Both the position numbers and the translations under genes were made by a program. A DNA stretch of 64,000 nt from Lewinellaceae bacterium (GTDB lineage Bacteria > Bacteroidota > Bacteroidia > Chitinophagales > Saprospiraceae): contig JADJUJ010000020.1 of assembly GCA_016710765.1 (NCBI GenBank), positions 1 through 64,000 of the forward strand, in the 5' to 3' direction. The stretch's first letter is position 1, and each line of letters opens with the position of its first letter. This document shows positions 25,532-35,118 of the stretch, one piece after another. The notes beneath the pieces are model-generated. The model saw only the letters and a list, made by a program, of their open reading frames with translations, was not told where the DNA came from and did not search any database.

Positions 25532-27571
25532 ATGCGATCATTCTACCTTGTTTTATTCCTTGTCATCAGCGGAACGGCATGGGGCCAGTCCGATAGCCTC
25601 CCCGAATACCGTCCGGCGCAAATTCCAGTCATTAGCGCGCTCCGGCTCCCCTCAACGGCCTTTGGAACGCCCATTGCCGCCAGTGTGCTGGATTCCAATG
25701 CGCTGACGCGCGCCCGCGCTGGCATGTCGTTGTACGAACCACTCACCCTGCTGCCAGGCTTGTTTGCGCAAAACCCCGATAATTTTGCCCAGGACCTCCG
25801 CCTCAGCGTGCGCGGATTTGGCGCCCGTGCTGCCTTTGGCATCCGCGGTGTGCGGCTATTGGTAGACGGCATTCCGGAAAGCACGCCCGACGGTCAGGGC
25901 GAAGTCGACAACATCGACCCCCTTGCGCTGGAGCGCGTGGAATTGATCCGAACGCCTTCGGCCGGATTGTATGGCAACGCCGCAGGTGGTGTGCTGGCCT
26001 TTCAAACCCGTACCGCAGCACCGGGTTGGCACGCACAGGCTTTGGCTGGCATGGGTGCCTTCGGGCAACAACGTTACCTGCTGGGCAGCAGCTGGGGTGG
26101 AAAGAAATGGTCGCACGTTGCAACATTTTCCCATACCCAGCAAAAAGGATACCGGGAACACAGCAGCATGGCAGCCGAGCAATTGAACCTGAAATCGGTT
26201 TTTGAGCCCGACAGCAATACCCGGCTCACCCTGGTATTCTCGGGTGTCACTAGTCCGTTTGCAGATGACCCTGGCGGCCTGACGGCATTGCAGGTTACCG
26301 AAAACCGACAACAGGCCAGGCCACAGGCACTGGCGTTTAACACCGGAGAAGCAGTACGGCAGGCTAAGTTAGCAGCCGTTTTTCAGCAAAAATTGCTGCA
26401 TTGGCAGTGGGGCGCCAGGTTTTTCGGCGCCGGCCGTACACTCGACAACCTTCTGCCGTTCAACATCGGCGGTGCGGTGTCCCTTCGGCGCGCCTTTGGC
26501 GGAACAGGTGTATGGGTGGGATATCAAACCTCCTGGCGCCCTTCCTTCACCCTCCATTTGCAAAGCGGATTGGATGCTGAGCAGCAGGAAGATCATCGTC
26601 GCCGATACAACAACGAAGCCGGTTTGCGTGGAGCGGAGGTTTTAAACCAGATAGAATCCTTTCGCAACCTGGCCTGGTGGAACACCTGCAAACTACAGTA
26701 CCAAAAGCGCTGGACAGCCTTGCTAAGCCTCAGGGTTGATGACATCAGGGTGCAAGCTACCGACCAGTTTCTGAGCAACGGAGATCAAAGCGGAACCCGG
26801 CGTTTCGGACAATGGAGCCCTATGGCCGGGCTGGATTATGCACTCACGTCGCAACATCATTTGTATGCAAACTGGAGCGCGGCTTTTGAAACGCCATCCC
26901 TCAGTGAATTATCGGCCAACCCCGATGCGCCTGGAGGCTTCGCCGACCTGCAAGCGCAAAAATCGCGCAGTGTGGAACTCGGCTGGAAAGCCGCACCCAG
27001 ACCCCGTCTGCAATGGGAACTGACCGTATTTGCCATTCAGCTGCGCGATGAGTTGGTGCCCTACCAATTGGCAGAACAAGCGGGTAGAACTTTTTTCAGA
27101 AATGCCGGCCAATCACAACGAATTGGGCTGGAAGCGCAGGCAGGTTGGCAGTTCTTACCCCAATGGACAGCGTATGGAGTGTACAATGGTTCCGATTTTA
27201 GGTACCACAATTACATTGCAAACGGAAGCGACCTGAGCGGCAACCGACAACCCGGCATACCAGTACATACCGGAAGCATGGAATGCCGGTACAAAACACC
27301 GCGCTTTTTTGCTACCTTGCAGTTGCGCCGAACGAGTAAAATCTGGGCAGATGATGCCAATCTTACACAACAGGAAGGCTGGACCTGGGCCGGTGTACGC
27401 ATGGGATATCCCCTGAATATGCGCCATTTTAAGTTTGAGCCTTATCTGGGCATTCAAAACATTGGAAATGCCGGTTACAATGCCAACCTCCAGATTAATG
27501 CCGCTGGCAACCGGTATTTCGAGCCGGCATCTGGCCGGTATCTTTATCTGGGTTGCCATGCTAGTTTTTAA
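25532..27571 (+). CDS. TonB-dependent outer-membrane receptor (FecA-like)
   Basis: 679 aa from the ATG at 25532 (signal peptide MRSFYLVLFLVISGTAWGQ). Plug domain about 30-150 with MSLYEPLTLLPGLFAQNPDN, the hallmark LRLSVRGFGARAAFGIRGV, VDGIPESTPDG and RVELIRTPSAGLYGNAAGG. A 22-strand barrel region follows, ending in an aromatic residue (YLYLGCHASF). There is no carboxypeptidase-like N-terminal extension, so it is closer to siderophore or iron-citrate receptors than to SusC. It imports an unknown substrate through the outer membrane using TonB. The response-regulator gene begins 56 bases downstream. Confidence 0.9.
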   Translation: MRSFYLVLFLVISGTAWGQSDSLPEYRPAQIPVISALRLPSTAFGTPIAASVLDSNALTRARAGMSLYEPLTLLPGLFAQNPDNFAQDLRLSVRGFGARAAFGIRGVRLLVDGIPESTPDGQGEVDNIDPLALERVELIRTPSAGLYGNAAGGVLAFQTRTAAPGWHAQALAGMGAFGQQRYLLGSSWGGKKWSHVATFSHTQQKGYREHSSMAAEQLNLKSVFEPDSNTRLTLVFSGVTSPFADDPGGLTALQVTENRQQARPQALAFNTGEAVRQAKLAAVFQQKLLHWQWGARFFGAGRTLDNLLPFNIGGAVSLRRAFGGTGVWVGYQTSWRPSFTLHLQSGLDAEQQEDHRRRYNNEAGLRGAEVLNQIESFRNLAWWNTCKLQYQKRWTALLSLRVDDIRVQATDQFLSNGDQSGTRRFGQWSPMAGLDYALTSQHHLYANWSAAFETPSLSELSANPDAPGGFADLQAQKSRSVELGWKAAPRPRLQWELTVFAIQLRDELVPYQLAEQAGRTFFRNAGQSQRIGLEAQAGWQFLPQWTAYGVYNGSDFRYHNYIANGSDLSGNRQPGIPVHTGSMECRYKTPRFFATLQLRRTSKIWADDANLTQQEGWTWAGVRMGYPLNMRHFKFEPYLGIQNIGNAGYNANLQINAAGNRYFEPASGRYLYLGCHASF

Positions 27572-27627
27572 TTATATTGGTAATCACCCCAAAAAACCCC
27601 AAATTAGCGCCCTCAAGCAAAAGGTTC

Positions 27628-28317
27628 ATGCGGATATTACTGATTGAAGATGAGGCTAAAACCCGGCAATCCCTCCAGCAAGGGCTGGAAGAGGAAAATT
27701 GGATGGTCGATATCGCCACCGATGGAGAAACAGGCCTTGAAAAGGCCATCAATGGCCAATATGAGGTGATTGTATCAGACATCATGATGCCTGGAATGAA
27801 CGGCTTGCAGATATGTCAGCAACTTCGAGACCGCGGTATCCGCACACCGGTTTTGATGCTATCGGCACTTGGTGAAACCGACGATAAAGTATTGGGGCTG
27901 GAGTCAGGCGCCGATGACTACCTGACCAAACCTTTTGAATTTCGGGAGTTCATGGCCCGGGTAAAAGCACTGAACCGAAGACAGCAGATAAGGGCGGAAT
28001 TTGGCACCAAAATTAAAATTCACGATCTCGAACTGGACACCTCGGCAAAAACCGTTCGCCGAGATGGAAAGTCCATCAACCTGACGCCCCGGGAGTTCGC
28101 CTTACTAGAGTTTTTAATGCGGCACCCGGGCAAAGTGCTTTCGAAAACAGAAATTGCAGAAAAAGTTTGGGACCTGGACTTTGATACGGGCACCAATGTG
28201 ATCGAGGTTTATGTCAATTACCTCAGGAATAAGGTCGACAAAGGGTTCCCGCAAAAATTAATTCACACCCAATTTGGGCTCGGTTATGTCTTCAGGCAGC
28301 CCGAAGAAACCCCCTAA
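27628..28317 (+). CDS. OmpR/CusR-type response regulator
   Basis: 229 aa from the ATG at 27628 (MRILLIEDEAKTRQSL), the standard receiver start; upstream codons are unlikely. The receiver carries phospho-acceptor Asp51 (VIVSDIMMPGMNG), acidic pair E7-D8 and Lys in DYLTKPF. The C-terminal winged helix (INLTPREFALLEFLM; TNVIEVYVNYLRNKVD) binds DNA. It is of the CusR/heavy-metal subgroup by pattern. No sensor kinase gene adjoins it, so its partner lies elsewhere. It is flanked by two TonB receptor genes on the same strand, which are candidate targets. Confidence 0.92.
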   Translation: MRILLIEDEAKTRQSLQQGLEEENWMVDIATDGETGLEKAINGQYEVIVSDIMMPGMNGLQICQQLRDRGIRTPVLMLSALGETDDKVLGLESGADDYLTKPFEFREFMARVKALNRRQQIRAEFGTKIKIHDLELDTSAKTVRRDGKSINLTPREFALLEFLMRHPGKVLSKTEIAEKVWDLDFDTGTNVIEVYVNYLRNKVDKGFPQKLIHTQFGLGYVFRQPEETP

Positions 28318-28455
28318 AACACCCAAAAACTGCCTGATTCGTCTGTGATGATCAATTTTTAATTTGGAATCAAATTTCTTTTCTTTTTTGCAGAGCGAAT
28401 TACGTTTCTTTTTCTTTCCATTATCAGATATATCTATCTGAAAACGATATACTTT

Positions 28456-31278
28456 ATGAAGCGACTTATACCCTTTTTGGCAGCTGTTGTTTTCTCCCTT
28501 GCCAGGCTCCAGTCTGTATGTGCACAGATAACGCTACGCGGACATGTCCAGGATGCCATCTCCGGTGAGGATCTTATCGGCGCAGCCCTAGCAATTGAAA
28601 GCGGTGGTGGCGCCATCACCGATTACAATGGAGAATTTATCCTTAAAGTCGCCAGCTTACCAGTAACGGTAAAAATCAGTTACACGGGCTATACCATACA
28701 GGAGATTACCATAACCGACGCTGCGCAGCGGATAAATGTACGCCTGGAAACCAATGCCATTTTAATCGAAGAAACCGTTATTCGCGGCCAGCGTATCGAC
28801 GACAAGCAGAAGGCGGCACCACTTACTGTAGAAGCGCTGGATGCTATTGCCATTAAGGAAACCGCTGCCGTAAACTTTTACAACGGATTGGGCAACCTCA
28901 AAGGTGTTGACCTCACAACAGCATCGCTCGGTTTTACCATCATCAATACCCGTGGCTTCAACTCCACCAGCCCGGTGCGCTCCCTCCAAATTATCGATGG
29001 CGTAGACAACCAGGCGCCCGGCCTCAATTTCTCGCTGGGTAACTTCCTGGGCGCCTCAGACCTTGATGTCAACCGGGTGGAGTTAATACAGGGCGCCAGC
29101 TCTGCGTTCTATGGCCCGAACGCCTTCAACGGTGTAATTTCCATGGAATCGAAAAATCCGTTTATCCACAAAGGGATCGCCGTCAGCGTAAAAACAGGAA
29201 GCCGGAGCCTGCTCGAATCATCCATCCGTTGGGCTGACGCCTTCAAAAACAAAAAGGGCCAGGAGTTCTCTGCATTAAAGGTAAACCTGTTCTATTTGCG
29301 TGCCAACGACTGGCCTGCAACCAACGAAAACCCGGTGGATGGCACCCAATCCACCATTGGCAACCCAGGCCGCTGGGACGCCGTAAACACCTATGGTGAC
29401 GAATACTACTCCCTAAGCGACCTTTCCGACCCCGCCAACCTTAGCCAAAGCACCGCCGGATTAGGGGTTTTCCATCGGGTGGGTTATCAGGAAAAAGACC
29501 TGGTAGACTACAATACCCGGAACCTGAAAGCGGGCATCGCCTATCATATCCGCACCAGTCCTGCCAAGGAGTTTGATTCTCCGGAGCTGATTTTTGCCTC
29601 CAACTACGGCAACGGCACAACAGTTTACCAGGGCGATAACCGCTTTAGCTTGCGCGGCATCAAGTTTTTCCAAAACAGAATCGAATTCAAAAAACAGGAC
29701 CGCTATTTTATTCGGGCCTATGCCACCAACGAAGACGCTGGCAAATCCTATGACCCCTATTTTACCGCCTTGCGCCTGCAACAAGCCGCTAAGTCGGATG
29801 AAAACTGGTCGCTCAACTATTCCGATTATTGGTCAAAACAGATCTTCCTCAAACGCATGAAACCACAGGGGTATCCGCAGGAACTGATATTCCTCGACAC
29901 CTTCCCTTTTGTGCTGTTCAACCAGCAGGCCTCGCTCGACTGGCTGGCCAACAATCAGGATTCCCTCAGTTACTGGCATACGCTGGCCGCAGCTTATGCC
30001 AATGGTATTGACCCGCAAAAACCCAATACTACTTTCCCATTTTTTGAGCCCGGTACTGCCCGTTTCCAATCGGCGTTCGACAGCATTACCAGCCTGAAAT
30101 CAACAGAAGGTGGCACCCGTTTTTACGACAAATCGGCCCTCTACCATGTTCATGGAGAGTATAAATTTCTACCAAAGTTTACCAACTACATAAAGGTTGG
30201 CGCCAACGCGCGATTGTATACACCCAAATCAGAGGGCACTATTTTTAAGGACTCCTCCGATATTGTTATTCGCAACTTCGAATTTGGGGTGTATACAGGC
30301 ATTGAAAAGAAGTTTTTTGGCGATCAACTGGTAGCCAACGGCACTGTCCGGGTGGATAAAAACCAAAACTTCAACTTGCTGGCTACGCCTGCGGCTTCCC
30401 TTGTATGGAAACCTTCGGCCAACAACTATCTCCGGGCTTCGTTTTCCAGTGCAATCCGCAACCCTACGTTGACCGACCAATACCTCAACCTGAATGTAGG
30501 CCGCGCAACCTTGTTGGGCAACCTCGATGGGTTCGACAGCCTCATCACTGTGGAATCGTTCCGGGCCTTCCTCGACGAGCGCAAATTCTCCAGCCTGGTA
30601 TATTTCAACGCCCCTGCCATTCAGCCGGAAAAAGTAAAAACCTTTGAACTGGGCTACCGCACCACCCTCTTTGATCACCTGTACATTGATGCCGGCTACT
30701 ATTTCAGTTACTACCGCGATTTCATAGGCTACAACATTGGTATTTACTCCGAATTTGATGCACAAACCCTGTTCCCGAAAAATACCAAAGTATACCGCGT
30801 TGCGGCCAACTCCACCAATGAAGTGACCACCCAGGGACTTGCCATTGGCTTTAACTACTACTTCGAGAACTATTTTATGCTGGCAGGCAACTACTCCTGG
30901 AACAAGTTGAACAAAACCTTCCCCGACGACCCCATCATCCCGGCTTTCAATACCCCGGAACACAAATACAATGTGAGCATATCCGGACGAGATGTACCGA
31001 TCAACCTGGGTTTTGTCCAAATCCGCAAATTCGGCTTTAATGTCAACTACAAGTGGCTGAAAGGCTTTACTTTTGAAGGCTCGCCACAATTCACCGGCAA
31101 CATCCCTTCCTATGATATGCTGGATGCGCAAATAAACTTTAACTTTGAAAAAATCCACACTACCCTTAAATTAGGGGCCTCAAACCTGCTCGACAACCAG
31201 GTTGCCCAAACCTACGGTGGCCCGCGCATCGGCCGCATGGCCTACGTTGGGCTTGTTTACGATTTTCAGAAAAAATAA
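28456..31278 (+). CDS. TonB-dependent receptor with carboxypeptidase-like N-terminal domain
   Basis: 940 aa. Signal peptide MKRLIPFLAAVVFSLARLQSVCAQ. A CarboxypepD_reg-like domain follows (about 25-105, ITLRGHVQDAISGEDLIGA). The plug domain has NTRGFNSTSPVRSLQIIDGV and VELIQGASSAFYGPNAFNGV. A long barrel ends YVGLVYDFQKK. The architecture is that of Bacteroidota nutrient receptors. There is no SusD-like lipoprotein partner; instead the next gene, 34 bases downstream, codes for a secreted hydrolase-like T9SS protein, suggesting that the pair handles one substrate. It sits in the transmembrane path of the outer membrane and works with TonB. Confidence 0.93.
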   Translation: MKRLIPFLAAVVFSLARLQSVCAQITLRGHVQDAISGEDLIGAALAIESGGGAITDYNGEFILKVASLPVTVKISYTGYTIQEITITDAAQRINVRLETNAILIEETVIRGQRIDDKQKAAPLTVEALDAIAIKETAAVNFYNGLGNLKGVDLTTASLGFTIINTRGFNSTSPVRSLQIIDGVDNQAPGLNFSLGNFLGASDLDVNRVELIQGASSAFYGPNAFNGVISMESKNPFIHKGIAVSVKTGSRSLLESSIRWADAFKNKKGQEFSALKVNLFYLRANDWPATNENPVDGTQSTIGNPGRWDAVNTYGDEYYSLSDLSDPANLSQSTAGLGVFHRVGYQEKDLVDYNTRNLKAGIAYHIRTSPAKEFDSPELIFASNYGNGTTVYQGDNRFSLRGIKFFQNRIEFKKQDRYFIRAYATNEDAGKSYDPYFTALRLQQAAKSDENWSLNYSDYWSKQIFLKRMKPQGYPQELIFLDTFPFVLFNQQASLDWLANNQDSLSYWHTLAAAYANGIDPQKPNTTFPFFEPGTARFQSAFDSITSLKSTEGGTRFYDKSALYHVHGEYKFLPKFTNYIKVGANARLYTPKSEGTIFKDSSDIVIRNFEFGVYTGIEKKFFGDQLVANGTVRVDKNQNFNLLATPAASLVWKPSANNYLRASFSSAIRNPTLTDQYLNLNVGRATLLGNLDGFDSLITVESFRAFLDERKFSSLVYFNAPAIQPEKVKTFELGYRTTLFDHLYIDAGYYFSYYRDFIGYNIGIYSEFDAQTLFPKNTKVYRVAANSTNEVTTQGLAIGFNYYFENYFMLAGNYSWNKLNKTFPDDPIIPAFNTPEHKYNVSISGRDVPINLGFVQIRKFGFNVNYKWLKGFTFEGSPQFTGNIPSYDMLDAQINFNFEKIHTTLKLGASNLLDNQVAQTYGGPRIGRMAYVGLVYDFQKK

Positions 31279-31312
31279 CCATATTGCCACCTACTTACTT
31301 AACTTACTTATT

Positions 31313-32824
31313 ATGAAGCAACTTAACCTACTTTTTTTCTTCCTGCTTACCCTGGCCATCACAGCCGAAGGTCAGCGCCGGTATTTCGATCCCGTTTTTA
31401 CCGATGTAACGGTAACAACAGACGTTACCTATGGCGTTAATGCAACTGTAATTGCGCTGCAAATTGCCGGCCAGGCCATTCCGCAGGCCCTGAAAATGGA
31501 TTTGTATTCTCCAACTGGCGACAACGAAACCGCTCGCCCACTCGTGATCATCATGCACTCCGGCAACTTCCTGCCACCCTCCGTTAATGGAGGTTGTACT
31601 GGTACCATCAAAGATGCCGACAACGTTGAAATGGCAACCCGTTTGGCTAAAATGGGCTATGTGGCAGCAGTTGCCGACTACCGCCTTGGCTGGAACCCAA
31701 TTGCCGGCACCCAAACTGAGCGCGTATATACCCTGATCAATGCTGCTTACCGCGGTGTTCAGGACTCCCGTACCTGTGCGCGTTTCTTCCACAAATCGGC
31801 TGCCAATGGCAACCCTTATGGCATCGACCCGAACAAAATTGTCCTCATGGGCTTTGGTACCGGCGGCTATATTTCCTTTGCTTCTGCTACCCTGGATACC
31901 ATCACAGATACCTATATCCCTAAGTTCCTTACACCTGCTGGTCCAATGGTAATCGAGCCAGTAAACGGCAACGTTGATGGCACTACGGTAGGTATCACGT
32001 TCCCAGGTTACCCGGGCTTCCCTGCTGGCGATACCTTGAACTACCCCAACCACGTTGGTTTCAGTTCCAGCATCGCAATGGCAGTTAACCTCGGTGGTGC
32101 ATTGGCCGACACGTCTTTCATCGACGCCAGTGATATCCCTTGCCTCTCGTTTCAAACACCAACCGACCCTTATGCTCCTTGCGGCACCGGTATTGTAAAC
32201 GTTCCGCCTCCTATTAGTCTTCCCGTGGTAGAGGTTTCCGGCAGCTGCGATGCCCAACCCATCTTTGATGCGGTAGGCGTAAACAGTGCCATGACCAATG
32301 CAGGCTTTGACGACCCACTTTCCCAGCACGCACTGACCATCAATGGTGGCATCCAAAGCTTCTATCCATTTTATGTTACCGACCCACTCAATTCCAGCCC
32401 TTGGGCTTATGCCTCCAGCGCAGAGCCTTATGGTGTAGCAGGCTCCGACTGCGATGTTGATGCTGCTGGTTCTGCCATTTACATGGATACCATTATGACC
32501 TACTTCGCTCCCCGTGCCTGTGCGGTATTGGGACTGTATTCCGATTGCAAAATCACCACTTCCGTAAAAGGTCTTTCTACCATCGAAGTTGGCCAGAAAG
32601 CGACGCCTAACCCAACCAGCGAGAACTTTATGCTGCAGTCGGATGCTCGCTTCCCAATGATGAGCGTTCAAATTCTGGACCTTTCCGGTCGCATCATCCG
32701 CGATTACCCCAGTGTAAATGCTAACCAGTTTACGGTGAACCGCAACGGTCTTTCACCTGGTGTATACGTAGCCCGCGTGGCTTACAAAGAAGGTATTGTT
32801 ACCCAAAAAGTAGTGCTGCAGTAA
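31313..32824 (+). CDS. Secreted alpha/beta-hydrolase-like protein with T9SS sorting domain
   Basis: 503 aa from the ATG at 31313 (MKQLNLLFFFLLTLAITAEGQ signal peptide); longer in-frame starts overlap the receptor gene. The alpha/beta-hydrolase fold is visible in LVIIMHSGNF (81-86 oxyanion region), MATRLAKMGYVAAVADYRLG and IVLMGFGTGGYISFA. At the nucleophile elbow the expected G-x-S-x-G reads G-F-G-T-G: Ser is replaced by Gly182. Catalysis by the standard mechanism is therefore doubtful, and a binding role is possible. The C-terminus is a T9SS type A domain (KATPNPTSENFMLQSD...SPGVYVARVAY). It is probably co-transcribed with the receptor before it, and a strong terminator follows. Confidence 0.88.
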   Translation: MKQLNLLFFFLLTLAITAEGQRRYFDPVFTDVTVTTDVTYGVNATVIALQIAGQAIPQALKMDLYSPTGDNETARPLVIIMHSGNFLPPSVNGGCTGTIKDADNVEMATRLAKMGYVAAVADYRLGWNPIAGTQTERVYTLINAAYRGVQDSRTCARFFHKSAANGNPYGIDPNKIVLMGFGTGGYISFASATLDTITDTYIPKFLTPAGPMVIEPVNGNVDGTTVGITFPGYPGFPAGDTLNYPNHVGFSSSIAMAVNLGGALADTSFIDASDIPCLSFQTPTDPYAPCGTGIVNVPPPISLPVVEVSGSCDAQPIFDAVGVNSAMTNAGFDDPLSQHALTINGGIQSFYPFYVTDPLNSSPWAYASSAEPYGVAGSDCDVDAAGSAIYMDTIMTYFAPRACAVLGLYSDCKITTSVKGLSTIEVGQKATPNPTSENFMLQSDARFPMMSVQILDLSGRIIRDYPSVNANQFTVNRNGLSPGVYVARVAYKEGIVTQKVVLQ

Positions 32825-32865
32825 ATTGCGGTTTTGCTGAGGGATAATGCCCAGCTAAAATTATT

Positions 32866-32903
32866 ACGCCCACAGTTGCACACGGCAACTGTGGGCGTTT
32901 TTT
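32866..32903 (+). terminator. Rho-independent terminator after TonB/hydrolase genes
   Basis: Perfect 14-bp stem (ACGCCCACAGTTGC) with a 5-base loop followed by a run of six T. It ends the plus-strand transcription unit before the convergent T9SS gene. Confidence 0.9.
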
Positions 32904-32923
32904 ATTGCCTGGGCCAAGAGCCC

Positions 32924-34969
32924 TTAATGCAACACCTGAACCTTGGCGCTGAAACGTTCACCATTGCTGGCTAAAAGTTCCAGCAGGTACAAGCCAGCTG
33001 CCTGATCCTGAAAATCAACCTGAAGGGTAGATGCAATTGTGCTCAATTTTTTGGTACGCACCAGCCTCCCATCGCTGCTCCAAATGCGCAACAAACGCAA
33101 TTGGGCATCATCCGGAACTTGAATGCTTAGGAAGTCGTACACCGGATTGGGGTACAGCCGTATAGATGCCAAGCCCACGGCCGCTGTGCCCACTGTACAA
33201 TCAAAATTGGGATCCAATGCCACATCCAGGTCAAAACTGTTCTGACATCCCGTGCTGAGGTCCAGTACCTGCAGTTCGTAATTATCGCTGGCGGTAGCAC
33301 AAAGGGTAAATCCATTGGCGCCCACGATAGGGCCAGTGGCATTAAACCACTGCAGCAAATACATGGACGGCAGGGCTAGGGTATCAGTCAAACGCAGAAA
33401 ATTGTTGGTATTCGTAAAAACGGGCGCAGCAGGCGGAGCAACAAAAGTGACATGGGCAGAATCGCTTTCCGCGCTGCAACCCTCCGGACTGGTGTAGAAA
33501 AGGTGGTAGTAGCCCTCCTCATCGGCAGAGTAGGTTTGATCCGTAGCATTGGCAATTTCCACTCCATTGCGCAACCATTGGTTACCGCTTGCATAAGTTG
33601 ACGTCAGGGTAATGGGCCCACCATTCAGGCAGCCTTCCAATTCGCCACCAATGGCAATAATTTGCGGGTCGGCAGGAATGGGGTAATATTCCACCCACAC
33701 ACTGTCGGAAATGGAACTGCAGCCATCTGGCGTCAGGAGTTGAACCTGATAGTAGCCATTGGAGTCTGGTTCATAGATAAAATTGGAAGCACCGGGAATC
33801 ATCTCCCCGTTGTACCACCAGTGGTTGCCTGCACCAAAGGAAGAAACCAGCACAATCGGATCGGCATCTGCACAGGCTGTAAATCCCTGTGGCGCATTCA
33901 CCGTAGGCACCGGAGGTTGGAAGAACACCTTTACCGTATCTACAGAATTGACTTCGTAAACGGGGTGTTCGATGTGCACCACAATCCGGAAACCACCAGC
34001 CACCAGGGTATCGTTGCTCAGGTAATTAAAGGATACGGCGCCACAGGGATCGTCGGTGCCCTTGATTCCGGTATCTTCATCCGTAACATTCACGGTATAA
34101 TTTCCGTTACCCAGTATAAAATCGGCCGGTACATTCCAGGGCAAAGGCGTATTGTTTACGGCTGGCGACGTGTTGAGCAAGAGATTGCCGCTCGGTCCGT
34201 ACAGCCGCAGGTACAGGTCCGGTCCATTAAGTGGATCCGTACATTCTACGTTTAACACTGTAAAACCGTTCAGCACATACCCTACGGTATCAATAGTAGC
34301 CTGGTATTGCACCGGGTACATCCCTTGTCCGGTATAGGTGTGCGGTGGAGGGTTTTCCCCTGTAAAGGTGGTACCATCGCCAAAGTCCCAATTGTAGGTG
34401 AAGCCAGGGGCCCCATTGGAAGGGATGTTGTTGGTAAAAGTGACGGTGGTTTCGCCGCAGCCCTCAAAGTTTGTCATCGAGAAGCCGTCGGTCATGCTCA
34501 CCTGCGGTGCAATGTACAAACGCAGGGGAAACGACGATTCCTGGGTAAAGAAAAGGACAGTTGCTTTCAATCGGACGGTAAGGATAAACGAATCCGAAGC
34601 CAGGGGTGTCCCACACAATCGGATACACCCGTCGGTTTGAACGGCAGTTTGGAAGATAAACTGGTTGGGTTCCCAACTCAATCCAGCCGGAAGTCCTTCC
34701 AGGGCTACAATTTCAAATTTGGAAATGGGCAGTCCGGGAGGAATGGTAGTATCCAGCACGGCAACCGGCGTGGTGGTCAGGGGTAAGCGAAATGAAATGT
34801 TTTGATCGTAAGCAACGCCCTGTTCGCCATCAGGCAGGGCAGGAAGGTAAACGGTATCAGCCGGCAGACCGGCGGGAACGTTCACGGTGCACCCCGGACA
34901 GCCACTTTGGGCTTGAGTAAGGGTGATTACAAAGAAAAAAAGTCCAACGAGGAGTTGAAATCGATGCAT
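32924..34969 (-). CDS. T9SS surface protein with PKD and Ig-like domains
   Basis: 681 aa. Signal peptide MHRFQLLVGLFFFVITLTQAQ. N-terminal putative-Ig module (about 45-155: EGLPAGLSWEPNQFIF; DGCIRLCGTPLASDSFIL). PKD domain (FTYNWDFGDGTTFTGENPP). Two Ig-like repeats follow, spaced about 85 residues (NHWWYNGEMIPGASNFIYEP; NQWLRNGVEIANATDQTYSA). T9SS type A sorting domain at the end (SIRLYPNPVYDFLSIQV...AAGLYLLELLASNG). No catalytic motif, so an adhesive or structural surface role is likely. The N-terminal module is related to that of the next gene upstream. Confidence 0.88.
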   Translation of the reverse strand: MHRFQLLVGLFFFVITLTQAQSGCPGCTVNVPAGLPADTVYLPALPDGEQGVAYDQNISFRLPLTTTPVAVLDTTIPPGLPISKFEIVALEGLPAGLSWEPNQFIFQTAVQTDGCIRLCGTPLASDSFILTVRLKATVLFFTQESSFPLRLYIAPQVSMTDGFSMTNFEGCGETTVTFTNNIPSNGAPGFTYNWDFGDGTTFTGENPPPHTYTGQGMYPVQYQATIDTVGYVLNGFTVLNVECTDPLNGPDLYLRLYGPSGNLLLNTSPAVNNTPLPWNVPADFILGNGNYTVNVTDEDTGIKGTDDPCGAVSFNYLSNDTLVAGGFRIVVHIEHPVYEVNSVDTVKVFFQPPVPTVNAPQGFTACADADPIVLVSSFGAGNHWWYNGEMIPGASNFIYEPDSNGYYQVQLLTPDGCSSISDSVWVEYYPIPADPQIIAIGGELEGCLNGGPITLTSTYASGNQWLRNGVEIANATDQTYSADEEGYYHLFYTSPEGCSAESDSAHVTFVAPPAAPVFTNTNNFLRLTDTLALPSMYLLQWFNATGPIVGANGFTLCATASDNYELQVLDLSTGCQNSFDLDVALDPNFDCTVGTAAVGLASIRLYPNPVYDFLSIQVPDDAQLRLLRIWSSDGRLVRTKKLSTIASTLQVDFQDQAAGLYLLELLASNGERFSAKVQVLH

Positions 34970-35070
34970 AAATGCCGGTTTTGATATGAATAAATGGGTT
35001 GCCTTTGAACGGAAGAAGGATTAAGCCAAAGACGGCAACTACTTTTCATAAGAACCGGATTATAAAAGAG

Positions 35071-35109
35071 GGTTGAACGGTAGTTCAAATGTTCAACTAC
35101 CGTTCAACC
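35071..35109 (-). terminator. Hairpin between the two T9SS genes
   Basis: Perfect 15-bp stem (GGTTGAACGGTAGTT) with a 9-base loop, 10 bases after the stop of the 35119-35901 gene. There is no clear T run, so it may act as a processing or stability hairpin rather than a classical terminator. Confidence 0.55.
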
Positions 35110-35118
35110 ATTGTTCAA

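Noticed and set aside
30229..31158. 309-codon minus-strand open frame inside the second TonB receptor gene
   Set aside because: Shadow frame of a well-supported barrel gene; no ribosome site or known motif.
31328..32671. 447-codon open frame on the minus strand inside the hydrolase-like gene
   Set aside because: It is antisense to a gene with a signal peptide, fold motifs and sorting domain; its translation is low in hydrophobic core pattern and matches no family.
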